Of a DNA stretch of 9,221 bases, positions 1 to 6,630 are shown piece by piece; the first letter of the stretch is position 1, and each line of letters starts with the position of its first letter. Source of the stretch: Thermococcaceae archaeon. Lineage in GTDB: Archaea; Methanobacteriota_B; Thermococci; Thermococcales; Thermococcaceae. The stretch covers positions 1-9,221 of the forward strand of contig JAMOPD010000293.1 of the NCBI GenBank assembly GCA_027064745.1, given 5' to 3'. The notes below the pieces were generated by a model. The model saw nothing but the letters and a program-made list of their open reading frames with translations. It was not told where the DNA came from and made no database searches. A program made the position numbers and the translations under genes.

Positions 1-46
1 AGTGGGCTCGCCCGGATTCGAACCGGGGACCTTCGCCTCGTCAGGG
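1..46 (-). tRNA. 3' half of tRNA-Val(GAC), attachment site (att) core
   Basis: Read on the minus strand from 46 to 3, the sequence folds as the 3' half of a tRNA. It gives anticodon loop CTGACGA (T33, anticodon GAC at 42-40), the 3' strand of the anticodon stem GGCGA, a five-base variable loop AGGTC, a perfect T arm CCCGG-TTCGAAT-CCGGG, acceptor strand CGAGCCC and discriminator A at position 3. No CCA is encoded. The 5' half is missing: only two bases (45-46) can pair with the anticodon stem before the match breaks at 47. Integration has therefore joined element DNA at the anticodon arm, and the intact tRNA should sit at the other end of the element. The valine assignment follows from the anticodon. 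Confidence 0.8.
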
Positions 47-51
47 TATCG

Positions 52-864
52 TTGAAAGACCTCTACACCAAACATAGAAAGAAATTCATAGAGTATATGA
101 GAAAGAGAGTGAAAAAAGGAGAAATCTCAGAAGAGACTGTGGATGATTACATATCAGCGCTTGATAAGAACTTATCTCATGTAATGCACCCAGAAGAGCT
201 TGAGGAATTGGTTCTAAAGGTAAAGGGTGACAAATTCGCTAAGGGTCTTAGAAATTTCTTCAACTACTTGGAGGATAGAGGAATCACGGATATAAATGGC
301 TATGATCTTGACAAGTGGCGAAAGAAGACACCAATAAAGAAATATGGCTCGAGAGAAATCTTCATTAGTGATGATGAGCTAAAAGAAGCTTATTATTCTC
401 ACATCAGAAAACAAAACGACGAAGAGCTTGAATTGGTATTCCTGTTATTAGTTTACAGCGGACTTAGACTTAAACATCTCTGGAGAGCCTTGAAAGCTTT
501 CGATCCTCAAAATGTTGTTCAAGTAAATGAAAAAGTGATAAGATATCCTGTTTTCTCTGTTTCAAGAGGAAAGAAGAAAGCTTATTGGCTTTATTATCCA
601 TCAAGCATCAAATTGAGAAAAATAACACAAGGATATGACTATTTTGAAGAGAATATTATTTACAAGAGAGTTTCAGCGATAACTATCAGAAGTTGGAATT
701 ACAATTTCTTGATTTTCAAAGGTGTTCCAGAATCTGTAGCTGATTTCATTCAAGGCAGAGCAAGTGTAACAGTCGGTTCAAGACATTACTTGGCAAAGAC
801 TAAGCAAGCTGATGAGTGGTATTCCCGGATCGTTGATAAGTTCCCTATAAGGAGTTCCCTATAA
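52..864 (+). CDS. int: SSV-type archaeal tyrosine integrase (C-terminal, catalytic part if the gene is split)
   Basis: Site-specific tyrosine recombinase for integration into the tRNA gene. Residues 1-90 form a helical DNA-binding arm; the catalytic domain follows. Visible active-site residues are R139 in SGLR, a lysine cluster K174-K176 on the expected beta hairpin, R213, H245 in the SRHY motif after QGR, and nucleophile Y257 in ADEWY. The start given is TTG at 52, with a weak AGGG upstream. The frame has no stop back to position 1 and so runs antisense through the tRNA, as in SSV-type integrases whose gene is split into int(N) and int(C) on integration. The length of about 270 aa fits an int(C) fragment. 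The last residues (SSL) come from a 14-bp tandem duplication at 839-866; without it the protein would end DKFPIR. Confidence 0.9.
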   Translation: MKDLYTKHRKKFIEYMRKRVKKGEISEETVDDYISALDKNLSHVMHPEELEELVLKVKGDKFAKGLRNFFNYLEDRGITDINGYDLDKWRKKTPIKKYGSREIFISDDELKEAYYSHIRKQNDEELELVFLLLVYSGLRLKHLWRALKAFDPQNVVQVNEKVIRYPVFSVSRGKKKAYWLYYPSSIKLRKITQGYDYFEENIIYKRVSAITIRSWNYNFLIFKGVPESVADFIQGRASVTVGSRHYLAKTKQADEWYSRIVDKFPIRSSL

Positions 865-866
865 GG
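839..866 (+). repeat. Perfect 14-bp tandem duplication at the integrase 3' end
   Basis: AGTTCCCTATAAGG occurs at 839-852 and again at 853-866. The unit is not a multiple of three, so it shifts the stop codon. With a single copy the integrase would stop at TGA within AAGGTGATG, overlapping the Shine-Dalgarno of the next gene. With two copies it reads three extra residues and stops at TAA 862-864. Confidence 0.85.
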
Positions 867-874
867 TGATGAAG

Positions 875-1060
875 ATGTTTGGGAAGAAGATTGAGAAAGG
901 TAAGAATAGATGCACAGGATTTAGTTTAAATCCAATTTATGAGGCAAAGTTAGAAGAAATAGCGGAGATATTAGGTATTTCCAAGTCGGAAGTTCTTAGA
1001 AGGGCTATTGATGAATATTATTTTAAGGTTGTGGGTTTCTATCGTTCCAAAGATTATTAA
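875..1060 (+). CDS. Ribbon-helix-helix (CopG/MetJ-type) transcriptional regulator
   Basis: A 61-aa protein with the shape of a ribbon-helix-helix DNA-binding dimer: a short beta strand around CTGFSLNP, a first helix (YEAKLEEIAEILG), a turn beginning ISKSE and a second helix (VLRRAIDEYY). Start chosen at ATG 875, five bases after Shine-Dalgarno GGTGA at 865-869; GTG 866 and ATG 869 lie inside that sequence and are less likely. It begins ten bases after the integrase stop and is probably cotranscribed with it. The gap just downstream holds paired repeats in front of the structural promoter, so a role in holding down virus gene expression or integrase is a reasonable inference. Its operator has not been shown. 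Confidence 0.85.
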   Translation: MFGKKIEKGKNRCTGFSLNPIYEAKLEEIAEILGISKSEVLRRAIDEYYFKVVGFYRSKDY

Positions 1061-1141
1061 AACATTTGCAAATCTTTTACAAATCTTTTTTAAAACTTTT
1101 AATAAAAAGTTAATATATTTTTAGCAACCTATTGTGACTTA
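1061..1141 (+). promoter_or_regulatory. Regulatory gap: operator-like repeats and leaderless promoter for the structural block
   Basis: AT-rich gap. ATTTGCAAAT at 1064-1073 is a perfect 10-bp palindrome. CAAATCTTTT is repeated at 1069-1078 and 1080-1089, eleven bases or about one helical turn apart, which suits a ribbon-helix-helix tetramer. AACTTTT at 1094-1100 and AAAAGTT at 1105-1111 form an inverted repeat with a four-base loop. A TATA-like stretch AATATATTT (1112-1120) after a purine-rich BRE-like AAAAAG lies about 26 bases before ATG 1142, so the transcript would start at or next to the start codon. No Shine-Dalgarno precedes 1142, consistent with a leaderless message. T runs here may also end the upstream transcript. 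Confidence 0.6.
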
Positions 1142-1762
1142 ATGGCAACGAGGAAACAACAGCAAACAGTAGCTACAATAATCTTGGCTTTGATTATAAC
1201 GGAAGTTATCCTACACTTCTGTTGGAAGGTTTTGGATGCCTATATATTTGACAATTTTACAGTAACGACACAGATTGCCATTATTTCAGTTATTACTTTG
1301 CTTGCGGTCTTGTTTTTTCGGGAGGAGTTGTTTCTGTCGAGTTTGGGGGGTGGTAAGGTGAGTTTAAGGCATAAGGTGAAAAGTAGGTACGGACACCACT
1401 ATGCAGGAGTGGCTAAGATGGGTAGTTTTGGGGTCGTAGAGGCGTTAGTATTCGTGGCTTACGTATTTTGTGCGGCTGTGCTGACCGGTCTAATTGGAGT
1501 AAACATAGGAACGGACGTAAAAACGATAGCTGTTGCGATTGTGGTCGTGGCGGGGGTAATTCTGCTTGCACAGAAGGCACATCTAAGATTTACAGCGTTG
1601 GAGATGGTAACGTTTGCCATAGCTGTCGGATTGCCTATTCTTGCAAGTGGAATAATAAGTCAGCTAAGTTTGCCGGCCGATTGGCTAAGTGATGCATGGC
1701 ACAAAATAGCAGTATGGGGAATAAGTTGCGTTAGCTGTGTAATCATGGCGTTCCAAGATTAA
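1142..1762 (+). CDS. Polytopic membrane protein, VP3-like candidate
   Basis: A 206-aa hydrophobic protein with about six predicted membrane segments: residues 9-28, 43-60, 97-120, 127-144, 152-175 and 188-204. A glycine- and lysine/histidine-rich linker at 66-93 separates the first two segments from the last four. Position directly before the spike gene, small size and four closely packed helices recall pleolipovirus VP3-like internal membrane proteins, which line the inner face of the virion membrane. No sequence identity has been checked. The ATG start fits the leaderless promoter upstream. An in-frame GTG at codon 73 has a Shine-Dalgarno-like GGGGGTGGT before it and would give a 134-aa, four-helix product. 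The alternative is an unrelated membrane protein such as a holin-like or exclusion factor. Confidence 0.8.
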   Translation: MATRKQQQTVATIILALIITEVILHFCWKVLDAYIFDNFTVTTQIAIISVITLLAVLFFREELFLSSLGGGKVSLRHKVKSRYGHHYAGVAKMGSFGVVEALVFVAYVFCAAVLTGLIGVNIGTDVKTIAVAIVVVAGVILLAQKAHLRFTALEMVTFAIAVGLPILASGIISQLSLPADWLSDAWHKIAVWGISCVSCVIMAFQD

Positions 1763-1766
1763 CCTT

Positions 1767-1776
1767 CTCTTTTTTT
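1767..1776 (+). terminator. T-rich terminator between membrane protein and spike genes
   Basis: TCTCTTTTTT immediately after the stop of the membrane protein gene, without a stem-loop, resembles the oligo-T archaeal termination signal. It lies just upstream of the spike Shine-Dalgarno, so it could only attenuate read-through and not fully block it unless the spike has its own promoter. Confidence 0.4.
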
Positions 1777-1791
1777 GAGGAGGGATCAGCT

Positions 1792-3300
1792 GTGAGGAAA
1801 GGGCTAACGACTGTTTTGGCTTTGCTGATGATTTCCAATATTTTTGTAGCGTATGCGATAGTTCCAGCGATAATAGCTGGTGCTGTGCTGATTGGAAGTG
1901 GTATATGCATAGGGCTATGGTTAGGTCGCAACATATGGGTGAAACCGGCTGATGAGCGAATTGAGGAGTTAGAGCAACAATTAACGCAGGAGGAGCTTGA
2001 GAATTTGGCAACGTTGGAGAGCGCTGCATTAAACGAGTGGGGTAAGAGCAGAGTGATAGTTTACGAGTTAGGTGATGCCGTCCACTATGGACGAAATTAC
2101 GCATGGGCTTTGGCCAAGTATGAGATTCTGAAAGCGTTAGAGCAAGGAGATACGTTGGATGCGGCAGCGAGCAAGGCTCGATTTGCAGTTTTCAAGTATT
2201 ATCTTAACGTAACAAAGAACATAATCGAAGAGGCGAATAACACCGCTGAATATCTTAGCTTTGCCTTGAACAAGTATGCAAAGGATAGCATGGGGGTTGG
2301 ATCGATAGATATATTGTGGGTTGGATTCAGCGTATATTTCTCAGATTGCGGTAAACGTGTTAAGAGTGTGTGTAGAGTAGGCAAAAATACATCATACAAA
2401 TACAACTTTGCGAATGATTATAGATTTGACTTGGTTTGGAGTGAACCATATTTAAAAACACAGAAAGTAAATTTGAACATTCTGGGCAAGACTTTTACGG
2501 TTTTAAAGATTACTCCGAATGTAAAATTGGTTAATAGATGCGGACCTATACGAGGTCTTACTACATACGAGATAAGCTTTAAAGATCCAAGAGGTCATGT
2601 AACGGTTGTTTACAATTGGGGAGTATATCAGCAAGTTTTAAGCCAGATAAACAATGAGTATAAGACTATTATTGATAACATAAATGCATACGTTCAGGGG
2701 CTTAAGAATTCACAGTTCAATACAACAGATCTAATTGATCCATACGTTTTGGCGACATTCTTGGATAAAGATTGGAATACAACAGGTTATTACGGTTATG
2801 CGGCGGCTGAATTAGCATTATTAGGCTTGAACACTACAGGATTGGATAAAACGGTAACAATAAACCTAAATGGTAAGAATATAAGCGGTTTCCTATTAAC
2901 AGATTGGACTGGAACGTTAGAAGTCGGCAGGAATTACACCATCGATGGGAATCACATTTGGTATCTGGTTACGACTGACGAGAACGGACAAACGCTTTTA
3001 GTTCCATTACATGCCGGAACAACATTCACAGTCGTTGGATTAAAAGATTGGCAGGGGAATCCAATAAACAGCACAAACCTAACGAATTACAATCCGCACA
3101 GCGGAGAAATTGAGAAAATATACGAGGAACTGAAGAGAATCGAGGAGCTCTACGAGGAATACATTAACAACTTACAAACCGTAGCTGGGGGTAGTAGTTT
3201 TAACTTCTCAGAGTGGTGGAACAGCTTGGATACAACGGCACAGCTTGGCTTGATCGCTATCGGCTGCGTTGCTGCTTACACAATTTTAAGGAAAAAATAG
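1792..3300 (+). CDS. Spike-like surface glycoprotein, VP4-like candidate
   Basis: A 502-aa secreted protein. Residues 1-22 are a signal peptide (RKG, hydrophobic core, AYA), followed at once by a second hydrophobic stretch at 23-46. A charged coiled coil lies at 54-75, then a large ectodomain with eleven N-X-S/T sites (N139, 149, 199, 310, 329, 347, 363, 381, 426, 429, 471) and cysteines C186, C194 and C250. A second coiled coil at 437-462 precedes a C-terminal membrane anchor (482-499) with an RKK tail facing the cytoplasm. Signal peptide, large ectodomain, coiled coil and C-terminal anchor is the architecture of pleolipovirus VP4-like spikes, which mediate receptor binding and fusion. The GTG start at 1792 is fixed by AGGAGG at 1778-1783. 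An S-layer-like surface protein is the alternative. Confidence 0.85.
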   Translation: MRKGLTTVLALLMISNIFVAYAIVPAIIAGAVLIGSGICIGLWLGRNIWVKPADERIEELEQQLTQEELENLATLESAALNEWGKSRVIVYELGDAVHYGRNYAWALAKYEILKALEQGDTLDAAASKARFAVFKYYLNVTKNIIEEANNTAEYLSFALNKYAKDSMGVGSIDILWVGFSVYFSDCGKRVKSVCRVGKNTSYKYNFANDYRFDLVWSEPYLKTQKVNLNILGKTFTVLKITPNVKLVNRCGPIRGLTTYEISFKDPRGHVTVVYNWGVYQQVLSQINNEYKTIIDNINAYVQGLKNSQFNTTDLIDPYVLATFLDKDWNTTGYYGYAAAELALLGLNTTGLDKTVTINLNGKNISGFLLTDWTGTLEVGRNYTIDGNHIWYLVTTDENGQTLLVPLHAGTTFTVVGLKDWQGNPINSTNLTNYNPHSGEIEKIYEELKRIEELYEEYINNLQTVAGGSSFNFSEWWNSLDTTAQLGLIAIGCVAAYTILRKK

Positions 3301-3302
3301 CA

Positions 3303-3314
3303 TTTTTTCTTTTT
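3303..3314 (+). terminator. T-tract terminator after the spike gene
   Basis: TTTTTTCTTTTT begins two bases after the spike stop codon. Oligo-T tracts without hairpins end transcription in archaea. Partial termination here would make spike transcript more abundant than that of the downstream genes. Confidence 0.5.
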
Positions 3315-3332
3315 ATAAAGGAGGTTAATAAA

Positions 3333-3506
3333 ATGCTTAAAATGAAAATCATTGATACTTTTGGAAATGTTAGAGTTCTGGAAAAAGCTGAATTCGATAT
3401 GGATAGACGTATGATCTTGGAGTATGACGGCGAATATGTGAAAAGAATTTGGAATTTTGACTATTTGGCTTATGTGGAGGTGTTAGGGGATGATAAAGAA
3501 GGTTAA
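3333..3506 (+). CDS. Small conserved-looking protein of unknown function (57 aa)
   Basis: The start is fixed by GGAGGT at 3320-3325, seven bases before ATG 3333. An open frame continues further upstream in this phase, but it overlaps the spike gene and has no Shine-Dalgarno. The product looks like an all-beta or alpha-beta fold: alternating hydrophobic stretches (KMKIIDTF, VRVLEKA, RMILEYDG, YLAYVEVL) with acidic turns, no signal peptide and no membrane segment. The stop overlaps the next start by 17 bases, so the two are translationally coupled. The position corresponds to the small genes after the spike in pleolipovirus-like cores. No function recognised. Confidence 0.75.
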   Translation: MLKMKIIDTFGNVRVLEKAEFDMDRRMILEYDGEYVKRIWNFDYLAYVEVLGDDKEG

Positions 3507-3810
3507 GAGTAAGAAGAGAGGGTTATTCAGACCTGCGAAAAATAAAGAAATTGCGGAAATAATCCGTATGGATTCAGTCAAGGGAGCTAAGAGTTCAATA
3601 GCTAAGCTAAAGAACATGATAGATAAAGGAGAGATAACGATAGATGATGCAATAAAATACGTTAATTGTGTTGCTAATAGAGCTAAGGTTCAAGAAAGGC
3701 GTAAAAATTTATCTAAGAAGGAAAAAAGAGAGTTTAAGAAGATTGCCGAGCTATATAGCGATTTTAAGGAGAGATTGAAGAGGGCTAAGGCTATTATCGG
3801 GTTGAGATGA
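3490..3810 (+). CDS. Highly basic helical protein of unknown function (106 aa)
   Basis: Roughly a third of residues are lysine or arginine, with clusters at both ends (KKVKSKKRG near the N terminus, ERRKNLSKKEKREFKK at about 72-87). Secondary structure is mostly helical, with a single cysteine and no membrane segment. GGAGGT at 3476-3481, eight bases upstream, supports ATG 3490. It begins inside the preceding gene and its stop overlaps the next start (ATGATGA at 3807-3813). Charge suggests nucleic-acid or membrane-surface binding, for example genome condensation, but this is inference. An acidic protein is encoded further down the same operon (5203-5658). No family recognised. Confidence 0.8.
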   Translation: MIKKVKSKKRGLFRPAKNKEIAEIIRMDSVKGAKSSIAKLKNMIDKGEITIDDAIKYVNCVANRAKVQERRKNLSKKEKREFKKIAELYSDFKERLKRAKAIIGLR

Positions 3811-5222
3811 TGAGAAAGTTTACAATCCTATTTTTTACACTCATTGGGTTTGTCATTCTGCTTAACTTTGCGATTGAACTTAGCAATGCGGAGGTATTCC
3901 ATAACGGGATAGTGTTCTGGTCGAATGAGACTGCAAAGCTGTGGTATTGGCAAGGAAACAAGATTCGCATAGACAACAATACGTATGTAGTAGATTACAA
4001 CTTGAAGGAGGGTTGGGTCAAAATCCATTCGGAGATTCCTACACTTTTAGCGTTCTGTGATCCTTTTAGCGGAAAATGGATAAGGAGGTTTGTCAAGAAG
4101 GGAGATACGAACGTTACCCTACCGTTTAGATGCAAAGCCTACGGAGGTCTTAGATTGCTTATAATCTCATCGCCTTGGGGTTTCGGATTCCTCAAGGAGA
4201 AAGAGGAACCGCTCAGCTTTTGGGATTATCCTATTGTGATATTAAAGTCAGAATTAGCAAAGTTCGGATGGTGGAGAGCGTTTTATTCAGCTTGCTTGCT
4301 TATTACGGGATTAGCCTTATCCCGTTACTTCAAAAAAGACAGAATGGTCGTTCAATTTAGTAAGCATCTTGTAGTTATATTTGTAGTCTGTTTAGCAATT
4401 TTAGCCGTTTTAGGGATGACCTACACGACGGACACGGTTAAGATCAACGAAACGGTTAAGCATGTTCCTCATCTGGTGTTCTCAACCTATCGCATGAAGG
4501 ATATGTATAACTACTACTTCATGGCTTTCTTCATAGCGGGTTACATCTTGGGTTACCTGCTTTGGAGTTATAACAGGTTATACGTTGCCTATGCGGGTTA
4601 TTCTCAACCTCTCAGGTTGTGCATATATCCCTACGATGCCGAGAGGGGAGTTATCAGAGATTTCGACGGAAAATTAACGTTCATCGAGTTCAAGAACGAC
4701 TTTAAGCAGTTCATTAACTTCGAACTGAACGGTTACAATGTTAGCGGTATCTTGGCAATCGGAGAGGAGAACTTAGGTTATCAAGGGTATGAAAGACAAC
4801 CGATTAAGATTGGTTATGCTTTAGCGGGATTCTTTGGTTTCTTGGCATTAAGCATTGTAGGCGATTATCTCCATGTCTTCAAAATCGATCTATTCTATTC
4901 GTTCTTATTTGGTGGTATTATCGCCATACTAACGAACATTCAAGCAGTAAAACAATGGTTGGGTTTTGATGTTGAGAAAATCAAAGTTGTTGAATGTTCT
5001 CAGCTTATGAACGAAGATAACTACACGAAAATGCTCAAGGAGGCAGAGATCGAGCATATTATTCAGGATTATGAGAGATTGCTAAAAGATTACGTGAAAG
5101 AGAAGATCACCATGCCGAGAAGGACAGTTAAGCATCTTCTCAGCATGATTAGACAGGTTAGAGTTATCAGAGTTGAGAATAATCCGGAAAGGAGGGAGAA
5201 AGATGGCGAAGATAAGGATTAA
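3807..5222 (+). CDS. Large multi-spanning membrane protein with extracellular N-terminal domain
   Basis: A 471-aa protein. Residues 5-28 are a signal peptide or signal anchor; 30-150 look extracellular, rich in W and Y, with C84 and C109 able to pair. Membrane segments follow near 156-173, 185-204 and 235-255, then a soluble domain at 256-334, two more segments near 336-354 and 361-378, and a charged cytoplasmic tail of about 90 residues ending in acidic and lysine residues. Two starts are possible, ATG 3807 and ATG 3810; the stop of the previous gene overlaps both. The place between spike and ATPase equals that of the conserved ORF7-like membrane protein of pleolipoviruses. The cytoplasmic tail could dock the ATPase or genome. 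No catalytic motif seen. Confidence 0.85.
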   Translation: MMRKFTILFFTLIGFVILLNFAIELSNAEVFHNGIVFWSNETAKLWYWQGNKIRIDNNTYVVDYNLKEGWVKIHSEIPTLLAFCDPFSGKWIRRFVKKGDTNVTLPFRCKAYGGLRLLIISSPWGFGFLKEKEEPLSFWDYPIVILKSELAKFGWWRAFYSACLLITGLALSRYFKKDRMVVQFSKHLVVIFVVCLAILAVLGMTYTTDTVKINETVKHVPHLVFSTYRMKDMYNYYFMAFFIAGYILGYLLWSYNRLYVAYAGYSQPLRLCIYPYDAERGVIRDFDGKLTFIEFKNDFKQFINFELNGYNVSGILAIGEENLGYQGYERQPIKIGYALAGFFGFLALSIVGDYLHVFKIDLFYSFLFGGIIAILTNIQAVKQWLGFDVEKIKVVECSQLMNEDNYTKMLKEAEIEHIIQDYERLLKDYVKEKITMPRRTVKHLLSMIRQVRVIRVENNPERREKDGEDKD

Positions 5223-5658
5223 AGAGGTTTCCGATCTGGAAACGGTCAAAAAGATGATAGCTTACAAATTGAGCGAGAAGTTGGGACTTGGAACTTTGGT
5301 TCTCGATCCTTACGGTCATCAACTCCTGTTTTTACTCGACATAGCGGAAAGAGAGTTCGGGAAGGAGGCGAGAGAGGAACTTGAAGAGTTCCTTATGCCG
5401 TATCACAAGGTCAGGGTTTTGCAGACGTTGCAAGAGGAAGGAATTAGGCAGAAGTTTTGGCTTGTTGCCCCTGCAGTTGGAGCCGAACCTCTTGAGAGGG
5501 ATGATGAAGACTTCGACTTTTCGACATCTGACGGTGAAAAAGGGCAGGAACCCGTATTTCGAGGAACGGCAAAGGTCGAAAAATTCTCGAAGAAAGATAA
5601 TTTTGAAGATTGGGATTTCGAGGACGAAGAGAATGAAGATGACGATTTACTGTTTTAG
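5203..5658 (+). CDS. Protein of unknown function with acidic C-terminal tail (151 aa)
   Basis: Start chosen at ATG 5203, six bases after GGAGGG (5191-5196). An earlier in-frame ATG at 5173 would overlap the previous gene more and lacks such a signal. The first 95 residues form a mixed alpha/beta domain (helix around VKKMIAYKLSEKLG, strand GTLVLDP, long helices to about 80). The last 50 are very acidic and probably disordered (DDEDFDF, EDWDFEDEENEDDD). It overlaps the membrane protein gene by 20 bases and ends 12 bases before the ATPase. An acidic tail may act as a DNA mimic, an adaptor for the basic protein of the same operon, or a recruitment tail for the ATPase. These are inferences, and no family was recognised. 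Confidence 0.8.
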   Translation: MAKIRIKEVSDLETVKKMIAYKLSEKLGLGTLVLDPYGHQLLFLLDIAEREFGKEAREELEEFLMPYHKVRVLQTLQEEGIRQKFWLVAPAVGAEPLERDDEDFDFSTSDGEKGQEPVFRGTAKVEKFSKKDNFEDWDFEDEENEDDDLLF

Positions 5659-5670
5659 AGAGGTGATGCT

Positions 5671-6630
5671 ATGAGTGGAAAGTTATTTAAATATATTCAG
5701 ACGGCGATCGAGCACGATGGCTTTTTGTTTATTGGAATTTTGGGAGATAAAGGGAAAGGGAAGAGCGTTACAGGATTGAACATACTATATCAGGTTTTGG
5801 GAGATTGGGAGAAAGTCCTAAAGCATACAATATTCACCATACAAGATTTCCAAAACTTGGATCATAGAAAGGACTTGGAACGCTATGAGGATGGGCGAGT
5901 TGAGATACTTTTATGGGATGATTTTGCCTTGCATACGTCAAGCTATGGTTTTTGGAAAGCGGACAGGGAGGTTCTAACGAATTTCATCGAAGAATTTGAA
6001 ATAGTTAGGGAATACGTCGCCGTTCTTGTGGTGACTTGTGCGACTTGGGATATGATTCCTCCAAAGATCCGGGAGCAGGCTCATATTTTCATACAGATGG
6101 CCAAAAAGGGAAAGGGAGAGATATGGAAGAAAACAAGGGGATGGCTATTTCTGAGAAAGGATTACAAAAAGATCGGTGAGATAGAGACCGAAAGAATACC
6201 GGAGGAGATCTATAACCAGTATAGGCAATTGAAGCACAAGGCGGTTAGGGTAAAAAGGAAGATGGATATTCTGAGAAGAGAGGAGAGAGCCAAGGAGTTA
6301 GCGGAAGAGCTTAGCGATGAGGATTGGGAAGATGAGGAACTACTGATTGCATTGGGTATAAAGGATTTGCATGGGAATCTAACCTCTTTCGGTGAACTAG
6401 TCATGAGGTATTATAATAGAAGGGTAGAGAGTAATATATGTGAATATTCGAATGTAAATATAAAAGGAAGGGTTGTTAAAATTGGAAGGGATTACGTGAT
6501 AAGAGGGCTCGATGCTAATTCTAAATCCGTTTTGGAACGTTTACACATGAGGGATGTTATAGTTGAGTTAAAATTTGTAGAAGATTTGAGGAACGGCAAG
6601 ATGCTTAGGGCTGAAGAGGTGATGGACTGA
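5671..6630 (+). CDS. P-loop ATPase, VP8-like, putative genome packaging or assembly motor
   Basis: A 319-aa NTPase. Walker A is GDKGKGKS at 25-32; Walker B is the hydrophobic strand EILLW followed by D83-D84. A later strand VAVLVVTC (116-123), with T122 and a following arginine (R134), fits the sensor and finger positions of additional-strand ATPases. The core ends near 175. A charged helix (185-222) leads to a small winged-helix-like part (223-250) and a beta-rich C-terminal module (262-318). GAGGTGAT at 5660-5667 precedes the ATG. Its place downstream of the spike and membrane proteins matches the VP8-like ATPase of pleolipoviruses. Zot-like and HerA/FtsK-like ATPases are alternatives of the same broad class. 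No membrane segment, so it acts in the cytoplasm. Confidence 0.88.
   Translation: MSGKLFKYIQTAIEHDGFLFIGILGDKGKGKSVTGLNILYQVLGDWEKVLKHTIFTIQDFQNLDHRKDLERYEDGRVEILLWDDFALHTSSYGFWKADREVLTNFIEEFEIVREYVAVLVVTCATWDMIPPKIREQAHIFIQMAKKGKGEIWKKTRGWLFLRKDYKKIGEIETERIPEEIYNQYRQLKHKAVRVKRKMDILRREERAKELAEELSDEDWEDEELLIALGIKDLHGNLTSFGELVMRYYNRRVESNICEYSNVNIKGRVVKIGRDYVIRGLDANSKSVLERLHMRDVIVELKFVEDLRNGKMLRAEEVMD

Noticed and set aside
821..866. The CCCGGAT and repeat near the integrase end as a second att site
   Set aside because: Only seven bases match the tRNA segment, and the duplicated 14-mer is unrelated to the tRNA.
1685..2104. Minus-strand open frames opposite the membrane protein and spike genes
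   Set aside because: Antisense shadows of strongly supported plus-strand genes; the products are serine/leucine-rich with no domain and no translation signal.
3213..3332. N-terminal extension of the 57-aa protein into the spike gene
   Set aside because: GGAGGT at 3320-3325 places the start at 3333, and the extension would overlap the spike anchor region in another frame.
5381..5674. A plus-strand frame of 97 codons inside the acidic-tail gene and crossing into the ATPase start
   Set aside because: The in-frame gene at 5203-5658 has a clear Shine-Dalgarno and sensible composition; this frame is arginine-rich, which is typical of a shifted reading of acidic codons.
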